DNA of 53,332 nt from a bacterium (GTDB taxonomy: Bacteria; Sysuimicrobiota; Sysuimicrobiia; Sysuimicrobiales; Humicultoraceae). The notes under the pieces were generated by a model that had not been told where the DNA came from, searched no databases, and worked only from the letters and a program-made list of their open reading frames with translations. The stretch is from NCBI GenBank assembly GCA_031082185.1, contig JAVHLI010000015.1, positions 1 to 53,332 on the forward strand. Direction: 5' to 3'. The stretch's first letter is position 1. The number at the start of each line of letters is the position of its first letter. Shown here piece by piece: positions 41,858-50,466 of this stretch. A program made the position numbers and the translations under genes.

Positions 41858-42673
41858 GTGGGTAACGGGGCACTGATCGTTGGGCTTGTCAACCAGAAGG
41901 GCGGGTGCGGCAAGACCACAACGGCCGTCAACCTCAGTGCCTCCCTGGCGGCCGCGGGGCATCGGTGTCTCCTGATAGACCTGGATCCGCAGGCCAACGC
42001 GACGGTCAGCCTTGGGATCGATCCGGCCACGCTGCGGCAGACGATCTACCATGTGCTGCTGGACCCCGACCACGACGAGGGGCTGCCGCTGGAGGCCGTG
42101 ATCCGGCCCTCACCGGTCGAGGGCCTGGAGGTTGCTCCCTCTTCGATTGACCTGGCCGCCGCCGAGCTGGAGCTGGCGGCCCGCATCGGACGGGAGCACG
42201 CGCTGCGCAGGCGCCTGGCGCCGATACGCAGCCGCTATTCGTTCATCCTGATCGACACGCCGCCGTCCCTGGGGCTGCTGACATTGAACGCCCTGGTGGC
42301 CTGCGATGGGATCATCATACCCATCCAGACCCACTACTACGCGCTGCTAGGGATGCGGCAGCTTATCCGGACCCTGAAGATGGTTAACGACGAGGTGGGC
42401 CACCAGGTGGAGATCCTGGGCGTGCTTCCAACGATGTATGACTCCCGCACCACGATCAGCAAGGAGATCGTGGGAGGCATCCACGACTTCTTTCCAGACA
42501 AGGTGTTCGAGACCACGATCCACTTCAACATAAAGCTCGTTGAGTCGTCCATGTCAGGAGTGCCGCTATTCGTGAGCAACCCCACGTCGCGCGGTGCGAA
42601 GGAGTATACCAGTCTGGCCAAAGAGGTGATCGCACATGCCCAGCGGTCGCGAGGAGCTGAGGCGCGGTATTAG
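41858..42673 (+). CDS. Orphan ParA/Soj-type ATPase
   Basis: Deviant Walker A K-G-G-C-G-K-T-T (about 14-21), A' motif D-L-D-P-Q-A-N (about 44-50) and Walker B F-I-L-I-D-T-P-P are those of ParA/Soj, which form dynamic dimers on DNA. The start is uncertain: GTG 41858 (with GGAGGAGG just upstream) gives 271 aa; ATG 41840 and GTG 41810 are in frame. Unlike chromosomal parA, no parB follows. The next gene, a Cys-rich 134-aa protein, overlaps it by 38 nt and may be its partner. Chromosome segregation, or positioning of some other cargo, are both possible. Confidence 0.9.
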   Translation: MGNGALIVGLVNQKGGCGKTTTAVNLSASLAAAGHRCLLIDLDPQANATVSLGIDPATLRQTIYHVLLDPDHDEGLPLEAVIRPSPVEGLEVAPSSIDLAAAELELAARIGREHALRRRLAPIRSRYSFILIDTPPSLGLLTLNALVACDGIIIPIQTHYYALLGMRQLIRTLKMVNDEVGHQVEILGVLPTMYDSRTTISKEIVGGIHDFFPDKVFETTIHFNIKLVESSMSGVPLFVSNPTSRGAKEYTSLAKEVIAHAQRSRGAEARY

Positions 42674-43040
42674 GAACGTCATTGAGGCGGCCTCGCGCGA
42701 GATGGGTGCGCTGACCGACCCGCAACGCCCCGCCTCCGGCCCGGCGGACTCTTCCGCGGAGGGGCGCGTCGATCGGCCGCTCCTGCGGCTGGTCCGCGAG
42801 GCTCGGGCTCAGCCCGTCTCTCCTGCACTCAAACCGGCCGCGATTCAGGAGGGGGTCACGGTGCACCCTACCAGGGGCATCTGTGCCGCCTACCAGATCA
42901 GCCAATCCTGCTGGGAGGTGCCGGACGCGTACTGCAACCAGGCGCTGCATCTCTGCATGCTGCGCGAGTGCCCGGTCTACGATCTGAACCAGAGCGTGCT
43001 CGATCGGCGGTTCGCGGCGAAGTTCGCGCACCTCTGGTGA
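42636..43040 (+). CDS. Cysteine-rich protein coupled to ParA
   Basis: 134 aa. The N-terminal half (R-E-E-L-R-R-G-I-R-N-V-I-E-A-A-S) is helical, followed by a Pro/Ala-rich linker. The C-terminal part has six Cys in about 35 residues: G-I-C-A-A-Y, S-C-W-E-V-P-D-A-Y-C, H-L-C-M-L-R-E-C-P-V-Y. The C-W-E and C-P-V-Y elements resemble short Cys motifs in metal-binding or 'two-CW' proteins, so zinc or an iron-sulfur cluster is plausible. Its 38-nt overlap with parA argues for coupled translation. No family assigned with confidence; a ParA regulator or cargo adaptor is a guess. Confidence 0.7.
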   Translation: MPSGREELRRGIRNVIEAASREMGALTDPQRPASGPADSSAEGRVDRPLLRLVREARAQPVSPALKPAAIQEGVTVHPTRGICAAYQISQSCWEVPDAYCNQALHLCMLRECPVYDLNQSVLDRRFAAKFAHLW

Positions 43041-43049
43041 GGGTGCCGG

Positions 43050-43697
43050 TCAGGCATTCCAGTCGAGGTCGAGCAGCTCGCGCAGGTCGCTGACCCAGGC
43101 CCAGGGCATGACGCCGCGCGCCTCGACTTCGCTCCTTCGGGGTCCGAACCCCACAAAACGGATGCCGGCCTGCGCCGCCGCCTGACCATCAACCCAGGAG
43201 TCCCCCACCAGATAGGCCGTTCGGTGGGGCCCTGCGAGTTCCATGACGAGCCGGACGCCGGCCGGATCGGGTTTCAGGGCAGGCACCTCGTCACGGGTTA
43301 CGGTCAAGGGAATGAGCGTGGAGAGCCCGAGTTCGGCCAGTGCGCGCTGGGTGGCGGTTCGGGCGTTGTTGGTCAGGAGCGCCAGATGGAACCCTCGGGC
43401 GGTCAGGTCCGCGAGGACGCCGCGCACGTTGGGCACAGGCACCGCGCCCTCCATGCCCGCGGCCTCGAAGGCCTCGATGGTCGCCCATGCCCGAGCGGTT
43501 AGGTGGGGGGCGGAGTTGCCGATCCGAGTGACCAGATCCGCTATCGGGGCGCGCATCAGCGCCCCGCGCGGCTCACTCAGCGGGCGCGAGGATTCCAGCA
43601 GGTCTATCAGGGCGCCGCGCATCGCGGCGAAGTCTATGCGAGAATCAACAAGGGTGTTGTCGAAGTCGAAGATGAGAAGGGGCGGAGGGGCGTCCAT
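43050..43697 (-). CDS. HAD-superfamily phosphatase
   Basis: Haloacid dehalogenase-like hydrolase of 215 aa. The nucleophile motif is L-I-F-D-F-D-N-T-L-V-D-S (about 8-19); motif II L-L-T-N-N-A-R (about 107-113), motif III Lys in L-K-P-D-P-A-G and motif IV V-G-D-S-W-V-D-G (about 168-175) follow. A helical cap lies between motifs I and II, as in phosphoglycolate phosphatase and other subfamily I enzymes. Substrate unknown. It converges with the Cys-rich gene and is divergent from asnS, with 66 bp in between. Confidence 0.87.
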   Translation of the reverse strand: MDAPPPLLIFDFDNTLVDSRIDFAAMRGALIDLLESSRPLSEPRGALMRAPIADLVTRIGNSAPHLTARAWATIEAFEAAGMEGAVPVPNVRGVLADLTARGFHLALLTNNARTATQRALAELGLSTLIPLTVTRDEVPALKPDPAGVRLVMELAGPHRTAYLVGDSWVDGQAAAQAGIRFVGFGPRRSEVEARGVMPWAWVSDLRELLDLDWNA

Positions 43698-43763
43698 TCT
43701 TGGCGGCCTGATTGAGGATTCTTCATCCCAAGCGCCGTCCCTTCACGATGAGAGGGGAATATC

Positions 43764-45071
43764 ATGAGCGTTCGGCCAGCGTACCGAACCATAGCCGCAC
43801 TCCCGGGCCATGTGGGTGAGGAGGTGGAACTCCGGGGATGGCTGCAGCACCGGCGCAGCAGCGGCAAGATACTCTTCCTCCTGGTGCGCGACGGTACGGG
43901 CGCGGTGCAGGTCATCATGAGCCGGCAAGAGGTGCCCGAGGAGGTCTTCGCGACCGCGGACCGGCTCCCGCAGGAGAGCAGCGTGGTCGTGACGGGGCTC
44001 GTGCGGGCGGACCCCCGCGCACCCGGGGGGGTAGAGATTGCCGCGGGCTCGTTGCTGGTTGTGCACGAGGCCGAGCCCTACCCGATCACGTCGAAGCCGC
44101 ACGGGATCGAGTTCCTGATGGATCACCGCCACCTATGGCTGCGCAGCAGCCGCCAGCAGGCCATCCTGCGAGTGCGGGCCGAGGTGATCCGGGCGATGAC
44201 CGAGTATCTGGACGGTCACGGCTTCCTACGGGTGGATGCGCCGATCCTGACGCCCGCGGCGGTCGAGGGAACGACGACGCTATTCGAGACGCAGTATTTC
44301 GATCTGGGGTCTGCCTACCTGACCCAGTCGGGCCAGCTCTACAATGAGGCCGCTGCCATGGCGTTCGGGCGGGTCTACTGCTTCGGCCCAACGTTCCGGG
44401 CAGAGAAGAGCAAGACGCGGCGTCACCTGATCGAGTTCTGGATGCTCGAGCCCGAGGTCGCGTACCTCGATCTGGACGGGTACATGGCGCTGGCGGAAGA
44501 TTTCGTGAGCAGCGTCGTTGTGCGGATCCTCGAACGCTGCCGGGAACCGCTCGCCGCGCTTGAACGCGATCTGGCCCCGCTCGAGCGCGTCCGAGCGCCT
44601 TTCCCAAGGATCTCCTATGATGAAGCGCTGCGGCTCCTGTCCGCGGCCGGGAAGCCCGTGGCCTGGGGCGAAGACCTGGGGGGCGATGAGGAGACCGCGG
44701 TCAGCCAGCAGTTTGACCGGCCGGTGTTCATCCACCGGTATCCTACCCGCTGCAAGGCCTTCTACATGCAGCCGGACCCCGACCGTTCGGACGTCGTGCT
44801 GGGTGCGGACCTGATCGCTCCGGAGGGATACGGGGAGATCATCGGCGGCGGGCAGCGCGTCCACGACCTGGAACTGCTGCGGGCGCGACTGGCGGAACAC
44901 GGTCTGCCCGAGTCCACCTATCAGTGGTACCTGGACCTGCGCCGCTACGGATCGGTGCCCCACTCGGGCTTTGGAATCGGCATCGAGCGCACCGTTGCAT
45001 GGCTGTGCGGTATCGAGCACGTGCGAGAGGCCATTCCGTTCCCCCGACTGCTCAACCGGCTCTACCCGTAG
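43764..45071 (+). CDS. asnS: Asparagine-tRNA ligase
   Basis: Class IIb synthetase charging tRNA-Asn directly. OB fold [15 protein letters not shown] (about 21-35), [10 protein letters not shown] (about 191-200), motif 2 [16 protein letters not shown] (about 212-227) and motif 3 G-F-G-I-G-I-E-R. The [10 protein letters not shown]-x-E-F-W stretch is specific to AsnRS as opposed to AspRS. Length 435 aa is normal. ATG start with GAGAGGGGAA upstream. With aspS in the window, the organism does not depend on GatCAB for Asn-tRNA. Confidence 0.94.
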   Translation: MSVRPAYRTIAALPGHVGEEVELRGWLQHRRSSGKILFLLVRDGTGAVQVIMSRQEVPEEVFATADRLPQESSVVVTGLVRADPRAPGGVEIAAGSLLVVHEAEPYPITSKPHGIEFLMDHRHLWLRSSRQQAILRVRAEVIRAMTEYLDGHGFLRVDAPILTPAAVEGTTTLFETQYFDLGSAYLTQSGQLYNEAAAMAFGRVYCFGPTFRAEKSKTRRHLIEFWMLEPEVAYLDLDGYMALAEDFVSSVVVRILERCREPLAALERDLAPLERVRAPFPRISYDEALRLLSAAGKPVAWGEDLGGDEETAVSQQFDRPVFIHRYPTRCKAFYMQPDPDRSDVVLGADLIAPEGYGEIIGGGQRVHDLELLRARLAEHGLPESTYQWYLDLRRYGSVPHSGFGIGIERTVAWLCGIEHVREAIPFPRLLNRLYP

Positions 45072-45090
45072 GGCCCTGCGCTCCAAGGCC

Positions 45091-45120
45091 TTGCCTGGCC
45101 GTTGGGCATTGTGGTAACAT
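45091..45120 (+). promoter_or_regulatory. Probable promoter of the rimP-nusA-infB operon
   Basis: TTGCCT (45091-45096), 18-bp spacer, TAACAT (45115-45120). Expected start near 45127, giving a leader of about 105 nt before the rimP GTG. The -10 has two mismatches, so support is moderate. Confidence 0.5.
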
Positions 45121-45176
45121 TGCGACGAAGACCGCTGCAGAAGACGTCCGGCTCTCCGCCGGCAGGTATGTCGTCG

Positions 45177-45205
45177 CGAGTGGGTGAGGTTGCCCGCTCG
45201 TTTTT
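45177..45205 (+). terminator. Terminator-like hairpin in the rimP leader
   Basis: CGAGTGGG (45177-45184) pairs with CCCGCTCG (45193-45200) as eight pairs with one G-T wobble, around an 8-nt loop. Five T follow at 45201-45205. It lies 28 nt before the rimP start and downstream of the probable promoter, so it may be an attenuator of the nusA operon; otherwise it ends asnS transcription. Confidence 0.6.
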
Positions 45206-45232
45206 CATGCGGCGGGGTGAGGAGACGGGTAC

Positions 45233-45739
45233 GTGCCACACGCACCATGGAAGGACGCAGTCGAGCACCTGGCCGCCTCCGTCGCGGCCAGGTGGGGGTA
45301 TTCCCTGGCCGGCGTGGAGATCGTTGGGGAAGGGCGGCGCCCGCTGATCAGGATCAGCGTGGAGGGAGAGGAACCCGTGACCGTGGACGCGTGCGCCAGG
45401 ATCTCCGAGGAACTGGGGCGCGCGCTGGATCTGCACGACCCGATCCCGCACGCGTACATTCTCGAGGTGGCATCGCCGGGGCTGGACCGGCCGCTACACG
45501 GCGAGGGCGACTTCCGCAGGTTCGCAGGACGCAAGATCGAGCTACTGACGCGCGAACCCGTGGAGGGTCGCCGTCGGTGGAAGGGCCGGCTGTCCGGGGT
45601 TGACGCCGGCAGCGTGGTTGTTGATGTGGAAGACCAATCGGTGCGGCTGCCGTTGGAGCAGGTTGCTTCCGCGCGATTGATCGTGGGGATGGAGGATCTT
45701 CGTCAAGATCTTGCCAAAGGGGGGCGCGGTAGGTCATGA
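45233..45739 (+). CDS. rimP: Ribosome maturation factor RimP
   Basis: Assists 30S subunit assembly. Two-domain layout of 168 aa: N-terminal alpha/beta domain with L-A-G-V-E-I-V-G-E-G-R-R-P-L-I-R-I-S-V (about 24-42) and A-Y-I-L-E-V-A-S-P-G-L-D-R-P-L (about 73-87, the most conserved element), then a C-terminal Sm-like domain. GTG start with GTGAGGAG upstream. First of a nine-gene translation operon; overlaps nusA by 4 nt (ATGA). Confidence 0.93.
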   Translation: MPHAPWKDAVEHLAASVAARWGYSLAGVEIVGEGRRPLIRISVEGEEPVTVDACARISEELGRALDLHDPIPHAYILEVASPGLDRPLHGEGDFRRFAGRKIELLTREPVEGRRRWKGRLSGVDAGSVVVDVEDQSVRLPLEQVASARLIVGMEDLRQDLAKGGRGRS

Positions 45740-46872
45740 ACTTAGAGCTGCTGCGGGCGCTCGATCAGATCGAGGAAGAGAAGGGCATCGGCAAAGACGT
45801 CATCATAGACGCGATCGAGGCGGCGCTGCTGTCCGCCTACAAGAAGAATTTCGGTGCCACCGCCCAGAGCATGCGCATCGAGATGGACCGCACCACGGCT
45901 GAGATGCGGGCCTACCAGGTGCGCACCGTGGTGGAGGACGTAGACGACCCGACGCTGCAGATCGCGCTTGCCCAGGTGCGTGAGTGGGACCCCACGGCCC
46001 AGGTGGGCGAGATGGTCGAGGTTGAGGTTACGCCCAAGGACTTCGGGCGCATCGCCGCGCAGACCGCCAAACAGGTGGTCGTGCAGCGACTCCGGGAAGC
46101 GGAGCGGGAGATGGTCTACAAGGAGTTCCGCGACCGTGAGGGCGACATCGTCACCGGCATCGTGCAGCGAATAGAGCGGAAGAACGTCTTTCTGGACTTG
46201 GGCCGCATCGAGGCCGTGCTGCCACCCCCGGAGCAGATTCCGCGTGAAGGATACAGGCAGGGTGAGCGCGTGAAGGCGTACGTGGTCGAGGTGCGACAGG
46301 GCACGCGCGGCCCGCAGATCGTGGTCTCACGTACCCACCCCGGACTGCTCAAGCGGCTATTTGAGATAGAGGTGCCGGAGGTCTACGAGGGAATCGTGGA
46401 GATAAAGGCGATCGCCCGCGAGGCCGGCACGCGCAGCAAGATTGCGGTCGCTTCTCGGGATCGCAACGTGGATGCGGTGGGTTCTTGTGTCGGACCCAAG
46501 GGATCGCGCGTGCAGGCGATCGTGGACGAGCTCCGCGGCGAGAAGATAGACATCGTTGCCTGGAACCCCGACCTCTCGCAGTTCGCCGCGGCCGCGCTTA
46601 GCCCGGCCAGGGTGGTGCGGGTTGAGATTTCCGAGGCCACCAAGACGGCGCTTGTGATCGTGCAGGACCACCAGCTGTCGCTGGCCATCGGACGCGAGGG
46701 CCAGAACGCCCGCTTGGCGGCCAAGCTGACCGGCTGGCGTATTGACATCAAGAACGAGACACAGATTAGGGAGATCGAGGCGCAGAAGATCTTCGTGGAT
46801 CTCCCAGAGGAAGAGCCGGTCCCGGCCGAGACAGCCGCCGTCCCTGTTGCCGCGGACGAACCGCCGGCATAA
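45736..46872 (+). CDS. nusA: Transcription termination/antitermination factor NusA
   Basis: RNA-polymerase-binding factor controlling pausing and termination. The N-terminal domain (residues about 1-125) has L-R-A-L-D-Q-I-E-E-E-K-G-I. It is followed by S1 (G-D-I-V-T-G-I-V-Q-R-I-E-R, about 136-148), KH1 (V-G-P-K-G-S-R-V-Q-A-I, about 253-263) and KH2 (L-S-L-A-I-G-R-E-G-Q-N-A-R-L-A). It stops soon after KH2 with an acidic Pro/Glu/Ala tail, so the C-terminal acidic repeats of proteobacterial NusA are absent, as in Firmicutes. Length 378 aa. Confidence 0.96.
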   Translation: MNLELLRALDQIEEEKGIGKDVIIDAIEAALLSAYKKNFGATAQSMRIEMDRTTAEMRAYQVRTVVEDVDDPTLQIALAQVREWDPTAQVGEMVEVEVTPKDFGRIAAQTAKQVVVQRLREAEREMVYKEFRDREGDIVTGIVQRIERKNVFLDLGRIEAVLPPPEQIPREGYRQGERVKAYVVEVRQGTRGPQIVVSRTHPGLLKRLFEIEVPEVYEGIVEIKAIAREAGTRSKIAVASRDRNVDAVGSCVGPKGSRVQAIVDELRGEKIDIVAWNPDLSQFAAAALSPARVVRVEISEATKTALVIVQDHQLSLAIGREGQNARLAAKLTGWRIDIKNETQIREIEAQKIFVDLPEEEPVPAETAAVPVAADEPPA

Positions 46873-46888
46873 CGGGCGGCCTGGACAG

Positions 46889-47179
46889 ATGTCACGGGTC
46901 AAGCACGTGCCACAGCGCCAGTGCGTCGCGTGCCGGCAGGTACGACCGAAACGCGAGCTGGTCCGGGTAGTACGCACGCCCGCGGGAGAGGTCCGCGTGG
47001 ATTTGACGGGAAAGGTGTCGGGGCGCGGAGCGTACGTCTGCCCCGACACCGCCTGCGCCGAGACCGCGGTACGGGAACACCGGCTGCAGCACGCGCTTGA
47101 GATAGTAGTCCCTGAGGCGATCGTCGAGGACCTGCGTGCGGCGGCGGACCGCAGCGCGCAGGCTCCCGGTCGGAGTTAG
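46889..47179 (+). CDS. ylxR: YlxR (DUF448) RNA-binding protein
   Basis: 96 aa. The family motif is Q-R-Q-C-V-A-C-R-Q-V-R-P-K-R-E-L-V-R-V-V (about 9-28), with G-R-G-A-Y-V-C-P near 46-53. YlxR proteins are basic, fold as a single domain proposed to bind RNA, and belong to the nusA-infB operon in most Gram-positive bacteria. The ATG at 46889 follows the nusA stop by 16 nt. The L7Ae-like ylxQ gene that normally lies next is missing, and infB follows at once. Confidence 0.92.
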   Translation: MSRVKHVPQRQCVACRQVRPKRELVRVVRTPAGEVRVDLTGKVSGRGAYVCPDTACAETAVREHRLQHALEIVVPEAIVEDLRAAADRSAQAPGRS

Positions 47180-47192
47180 AGGAGGCCGCTGG

Positions 47193-49754
47193 ATGCGGGT
47201 GTACGAACTGGCAAAGGAACTGGGGCTGAGCACCAAAGAGCTAATGGACGTGCTCGCGATGCTCAAGGTGCCGGTCAGGAGCCACAGCAGCAGCCTGAGC
47301 GTGGTGGCCGAGCAGCGCGTCCGGGTGCACGTTGCGGCCACGCGGCCCTCAAAGGGGAAGAAGCAGGCAGCGGCATATGCCGCAGCAGCGCCGCCCCCGG
47401 CGACCGTGACCCGGCCCGAAACCAAAACCCCGACCGGGGAGCGGATACTGGGCATGCGGAAGATCGTGCTTCCCCCGCCTCCGGTGGAGGAACCGGTCAT
47501 GCCGCCTGAGGCGCCGGCTGTGCCGCAGCCCCAGGCAGCGCCACAGGTCCGCCCTGCCGCCGCCGCCCCAGCAGCAGCCCCCGCCTCCGCAACAGCAGTC
47601 CCAGCCGCTCCCGCAACAGCAGCCCCTGCCGTTGCGGCGACGCCCGCGGCGGCAGTCTCCCATGCAGCCGCAGGTGTTGTTGAGGCGCCTCCTGCGCCGC
47701 CCAGGGTTGTCCCGTCGCCTCCGCCGCCGAGGGGGATCAAGATCGAGCCGGTTCGGCCGCCCAAGCGTGAAACCGCAAAGGAAGCGCCGCGCGAGCCGGT
47801 AGGTCGCGGCGCGGCACCTCCGCCGGTTGCCCTCCCGCCGCGTGCACCGGAGACCGGCGATAGGCGCCGCCCGCCTGCGGGTCCCGGCAAGCCGCCCAGC
47901 AGGCCTGCGGTTCAGCCCCGCCGGCCCATGTTCCGCCTGCCCCGTCGCAGACGGCGCGCACGGGCGCGTCCGGCCGAGACCGTCACAGTGGAGACGGTTC
48001 TCCCGGTTGCAGCAGAGATCGAGATGACTGGGCCGATCAGCGTAGGAGAACTGGCGTCGCGGCTGAACGTTGCCGCGGGCGAGATCGTGCGGCGTCTGCT
48101 CGACCAGGGCGTGCTGGCCGGGATCAACCAACAGATCCCAGCCGACATGGCCACCCGGGTCGCCGAGTCGCTCGGCACCGTTGTGCACAAGACGCGGCCG
48201 GTGCCCGAAGGGCAGCAGGCAGTGAAGAAGATCGATCGGATGGTCGTGGCCGCCGGTGAAGCTGCCGTTCCCAGACCGCCCGTGGTCACGGTCATGGGGC
48301 ACGTTGACCATGGGAAGACGACGCTTCTGGATGTGATCCGCCAGACCCGAGTTGCCGATCAGGAGTTCGGAGGAATCACGCAGCACATCGGGGCCTCCGT
48401 GGTACAGTCCGGCGGAAGGGAGGTCGTGTTCATAGACACCCCGGGGCACGCTGCCTTCACATCCCTGCGCGCGCGCGGCGCGCAGGTGACCGATGTGGCG
48501 GTGCTGGTTGTGGCTGCCGACGACGGCGTCATGCCCCAGACCGTCGAGGCGGTCAACCATGCCAAGGCCGCAGGAGTACCGATAGTGGTGGCCATCAACA
48601 AGATGGACTTGCCCCAAGCCAATCCCGACCGCGTCAAGCAGGGGCTCGCCGACCTGGGCCTGGTGCCTGAGGAGTGGGGCGGAGACACGATCATGGTACA
48701 GGTGTCCGCCCGGCAGAAGACCGGGCTGGACCAATTGATCGAGATGATACTGCTGGTGACGGAGCTCCAGGATCTGCGCGCCGACGTGGACTGTCCCGCG
48801 CGCGGGACGATCATAGAGGCCCGCCTGGACCGGGGCCGGGGTCCTGTGGCGACGGTTCTGATTCAGGAAGGACGCCTGCGGGTGGGAGACGCCATTGTGG
48901 CCGGGGAAACCCACGGCCGCGTCCGCGCCATGATGGATGCGCGGGGTGCCCGGATGGATCAAGCAACACCCTCGACGCCCGTCGAGGTATTGGGACTCGT
49001 GGAAGTCCCCCAGGCCGGCGACCTGCTGGAAGCGGTGCGCGACGAGCGGGTCGCACGCGCGGCGGCGGGGGAGCGTCGGGATCGCCGTCGCGCATCCGAG
49101 CAGGCCGCGGCGCATCCCGCGGCCGCCACGGCGTTGGGGGAGGGGCCGAAGGAATTGCGCGTCATCATCAAGGGTGACGCGCACGGATCGGTCGAGGCGC
49201 TACAGGCGGCCGTTCCCAAACTATCAGGACCTGAGGTGAAGGTTACCGTCCTGCACGCCGCGGTCGGCAATGTGAGTGAGTCGGACATCATGCTGGCCTC
49301 GGCCAGCAGGGCCGTTGTCGTAGGGTTCAACGTGAGGCCCGAAGCCCAGGTACGGCGGATTGCCGAGGAAGAGCACGTGGACCTGCGGGTGTACCGTGTG
49401 ATCTACGAGGCGCTTGACGACCTGGCGGCCGTGCAGAAGGGCCTGCTCGCGCCCAAGGTTGTGGAGGTGGTCCTGGGGCAGGCCGAGGTCAGGCAGGTGT
49501 TCACCATCTCCCGCCTGGGAGTTATCGCTGGTTCGTACGTCACAGGGGGTCGCATCGTGCGCGGCGCGAAGGCCCGGATCGTCCGCGACGGCGTGGTGGT
49601 GTACGACGGAAGGGTCGGCTCGCTGCGCCGGTTCAAGGAGGACGTTCGCGAGGTGACCGACGGGTTCGAGTGCGGCATAGGTCTGGAACGCTTCAACGAT
49701 GTCAAGGAAGGCGATCTGGTTGAAGCCTACGAGGTGCAGGAAGTACCCGCGTAG
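47193..49754 (+). CDS. infB: Translation initiation factor IF-2
   Basis: GTPase that brings fMet-tRNA to the 30S subunit. An N-terminal IF2_N domain ([11 protein letters not shown]) is followed by a long Ala/Pro/Arg-rich linker (about 50-275) and a second IF2_N ([11 protein letters not shown]). The G domain has [11 protein letters not shown] (P-loop, about 367-377), D-T-P-G-H-A (about 415) and N-K-M-D (about 469). C-terminal domains bind the initiator tRNA. The ATG at 47193 has GAGGAGG upstream and yields 853 aa. The linker is low-complexity, with alanine runs such as A-A-A-A-P-A-A-A-P. Confidence 0.97.
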   Translation: MRVYELAKELGLSTKELMDVLAMLKVPVRSHSSSLSVVAEQRVRVHVAATRPSKGKKQAAAYAAAAPPPATVTRPETKTPTGERILGMRKIVLPPPPVEEPVMPPEAPAVPQPQAAPQVRPAAAAPAAAPASATAVPAAPATAAPAVAATPAAAVSHAAAGVVEAPPAPPRVVPSPPPPRGIKIEPVRPPKRETAKEAPREPVGRGAAPPPVALPPRAPETGDRRRPPAGPGKPPSRPAVQPRRPMFRLPRRRRRARARPAETVTVETVLPVAAEIEMTGPISVGELASRLNVAAGEIVRRLLDQGVLAGINQQIPADMATRVAESLGTVVHKTRPVPEGQQAVKKIDRMVVAAGEAAVPRPPVVTVMGHVDHGKTTLLDVIRQTRVADQEFGGITQHIGASVVQSGGREVVFIDTPGHAAFTSLRARGAQVTDVAVLVVAADDGVMPQTVEAVNHAKAAGVPIVVAINKMDLPQANPDRVKQGLADLGLVPEEWGGDTIMVQVSARQKTGLDQLIEMILLVTELQDLRADVDCPARGTIIEARLDRGRGPVATVLIQEGRLRVGDAIVAGETHGRVRAMMDARGARMDQATPSTPVEVLGLVEVPQAGDLLEAVRDERVARAAAGERRDRRRASEQAAAHPAAATALGEGPKELRVIIKGDAHGSVEALQAAVPKLSGPEVKVTVLHAAVGNVSESDIMLASASRAVVVGFNVRPEAQVRRIAEEEHVDLRVYRVIYEALDDLAAVQKGLLAPKVVEVVLGQAEVRQVFTISRLGVIAGSYVTGGRIVRGAKARIVRDGVVVYDGRVGSLRRFKEDVREVTDGFECGIGLERFNDVKEGDLVEAYEVQEVPA

Positions 49755-49771
49755 CAGTCTGCGGCGCAGGC

Positions 49772-50068
49772 TTGGAGGACGGGCAGATCATCGTCGGCGT
49801 TGTCCGGATTGAACTGAGCCTGCCAGGCGCAAGAGGGCTGAAGGACAAACGCCGTCTGGTGACGGGATTGATTGAACGGGCGCAGAACCGGTTTCGGGTC
49901 TGCGCCGCCGAGGTAGACCACCAGGACAACTGGCGACGCGCGACCGTTGCGTTTGCCTGTCTTTCAAACTCCACGAGTCACGCGCACGCCGTCCTGGCCA
50001 AGGTGGCCGATTTCGTCGAGCGCCAGGCGGATCTGGTCGTAATGGAGTTCCAGGTCGAAATCCGGTAA
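49772..50068 (+). CDS. DUF503 (YlxP-like) protein
   Basis: A 98-aa protein of the DUF503/YlxP family, a ferredoxin-like fold often encoded between infB and rbfA in Firmicutes. I-V-G-V-V-R-I-E-L-S-L-P-G-A-R-G-L-K-D-K-R (about 7-27) and the A-E-V-D-H-Q-D-N-W segment are characteristic. A TTG codon at 49772 is the best start available; no ATG or GTG is in a suitable position. The stop overlaps the rbfA start (TAATG). Role unknown, presumably in ribosome assembly. Confidence 0.9.
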   Translation: MEDGQIIVGVVRIELSLPGARGLKDKRRLVTGLIERAQNRFRVCAAEVDHQDNWRRATVAFACLSNSTSHAHAVLAKVADFVERQADLVVMEFQVEIR

Positions 50069-50466
50069 TGGAGCAAACGACAATGGCTCGCACCCGCGCC
50101 CAACGGCTGGCCGAGGTGATTCGAACCGAGGCCAGCGAAATCATCCTGCAGGGCCTCAAGGATCCGCGTATCGGGTTCATTTCCATAACCGACGTGGTGG
50201 TTAGCGGTGACCTGCGTCACGCCAAGATCTTCGTGAGCGTGCTCGGTGACCAGGAGGCGAAGCAGCGGACGATGGCGGGGTTGAACCGGGCAACGGGGCA
50301 CGTCCGCTCCCAGCTCAGCGCCAGGCTGGCGATGCGGTTCGTGCCGGAGATCCTATTCCGCCTCGACGATTCCATCGAGCGCGGGGCCCGCGTGTCGTCT
50401 TTGCTCCGAAAAGTGGATCAGGAGGGAACGCGTGGACCCTCGGGAGACCATCGCCCGGACGCTTAG
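50068..50466 (+). CDS. rbfA: Ribosome-binding factor A
   Basis: Binds free 30S subunits and assists maturation of the 16S rRNA 5' end, important in cold adaptation. R-A-Q-R-L-A-E-V-I-R-T-E-A-S-E-I-I (about 10-26) and G-F-I-S-I-T-D-V-V-V-S-G-D-L-R-H-A-K-I-F (about 36-55) are the KH-like core; L-R-F-x-P-type V-P-E-I-L-F-R-L-D-D follows. Length 132 aa with a C-terminal tail overlapping the next gene by 35 nt. ATG start at 50068 (M-E-Q-T-T-M). Confidence 0.95.
   Translation: MEQTTMARTRAQRLAEVIRTEASEIILQGLKDPRIGFISITDVVVSGDLRHAKIFVSVLGDQEAKQRTMAGLNRATGHVRSQLSARLAMRFVPEILFRLDDSIERGARVSSLLRKVDQEGTRGPSGDHRPDA

Noticed and set aside
43698-43763. A promoter between the HAD gene and asnS
   Set aside because: No pair of hexamers with acceptable spacing stands out in the 66 bp; one must exist but I cannot place it.
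47349-49184. A 611-codon minus-strand open frame across infB, including a His/Gly/Arg-rich stretch
   Set aside because: It mirrors the low-complexity Ala/Pro linker and G domain of infB; no start context and no recognisable family.
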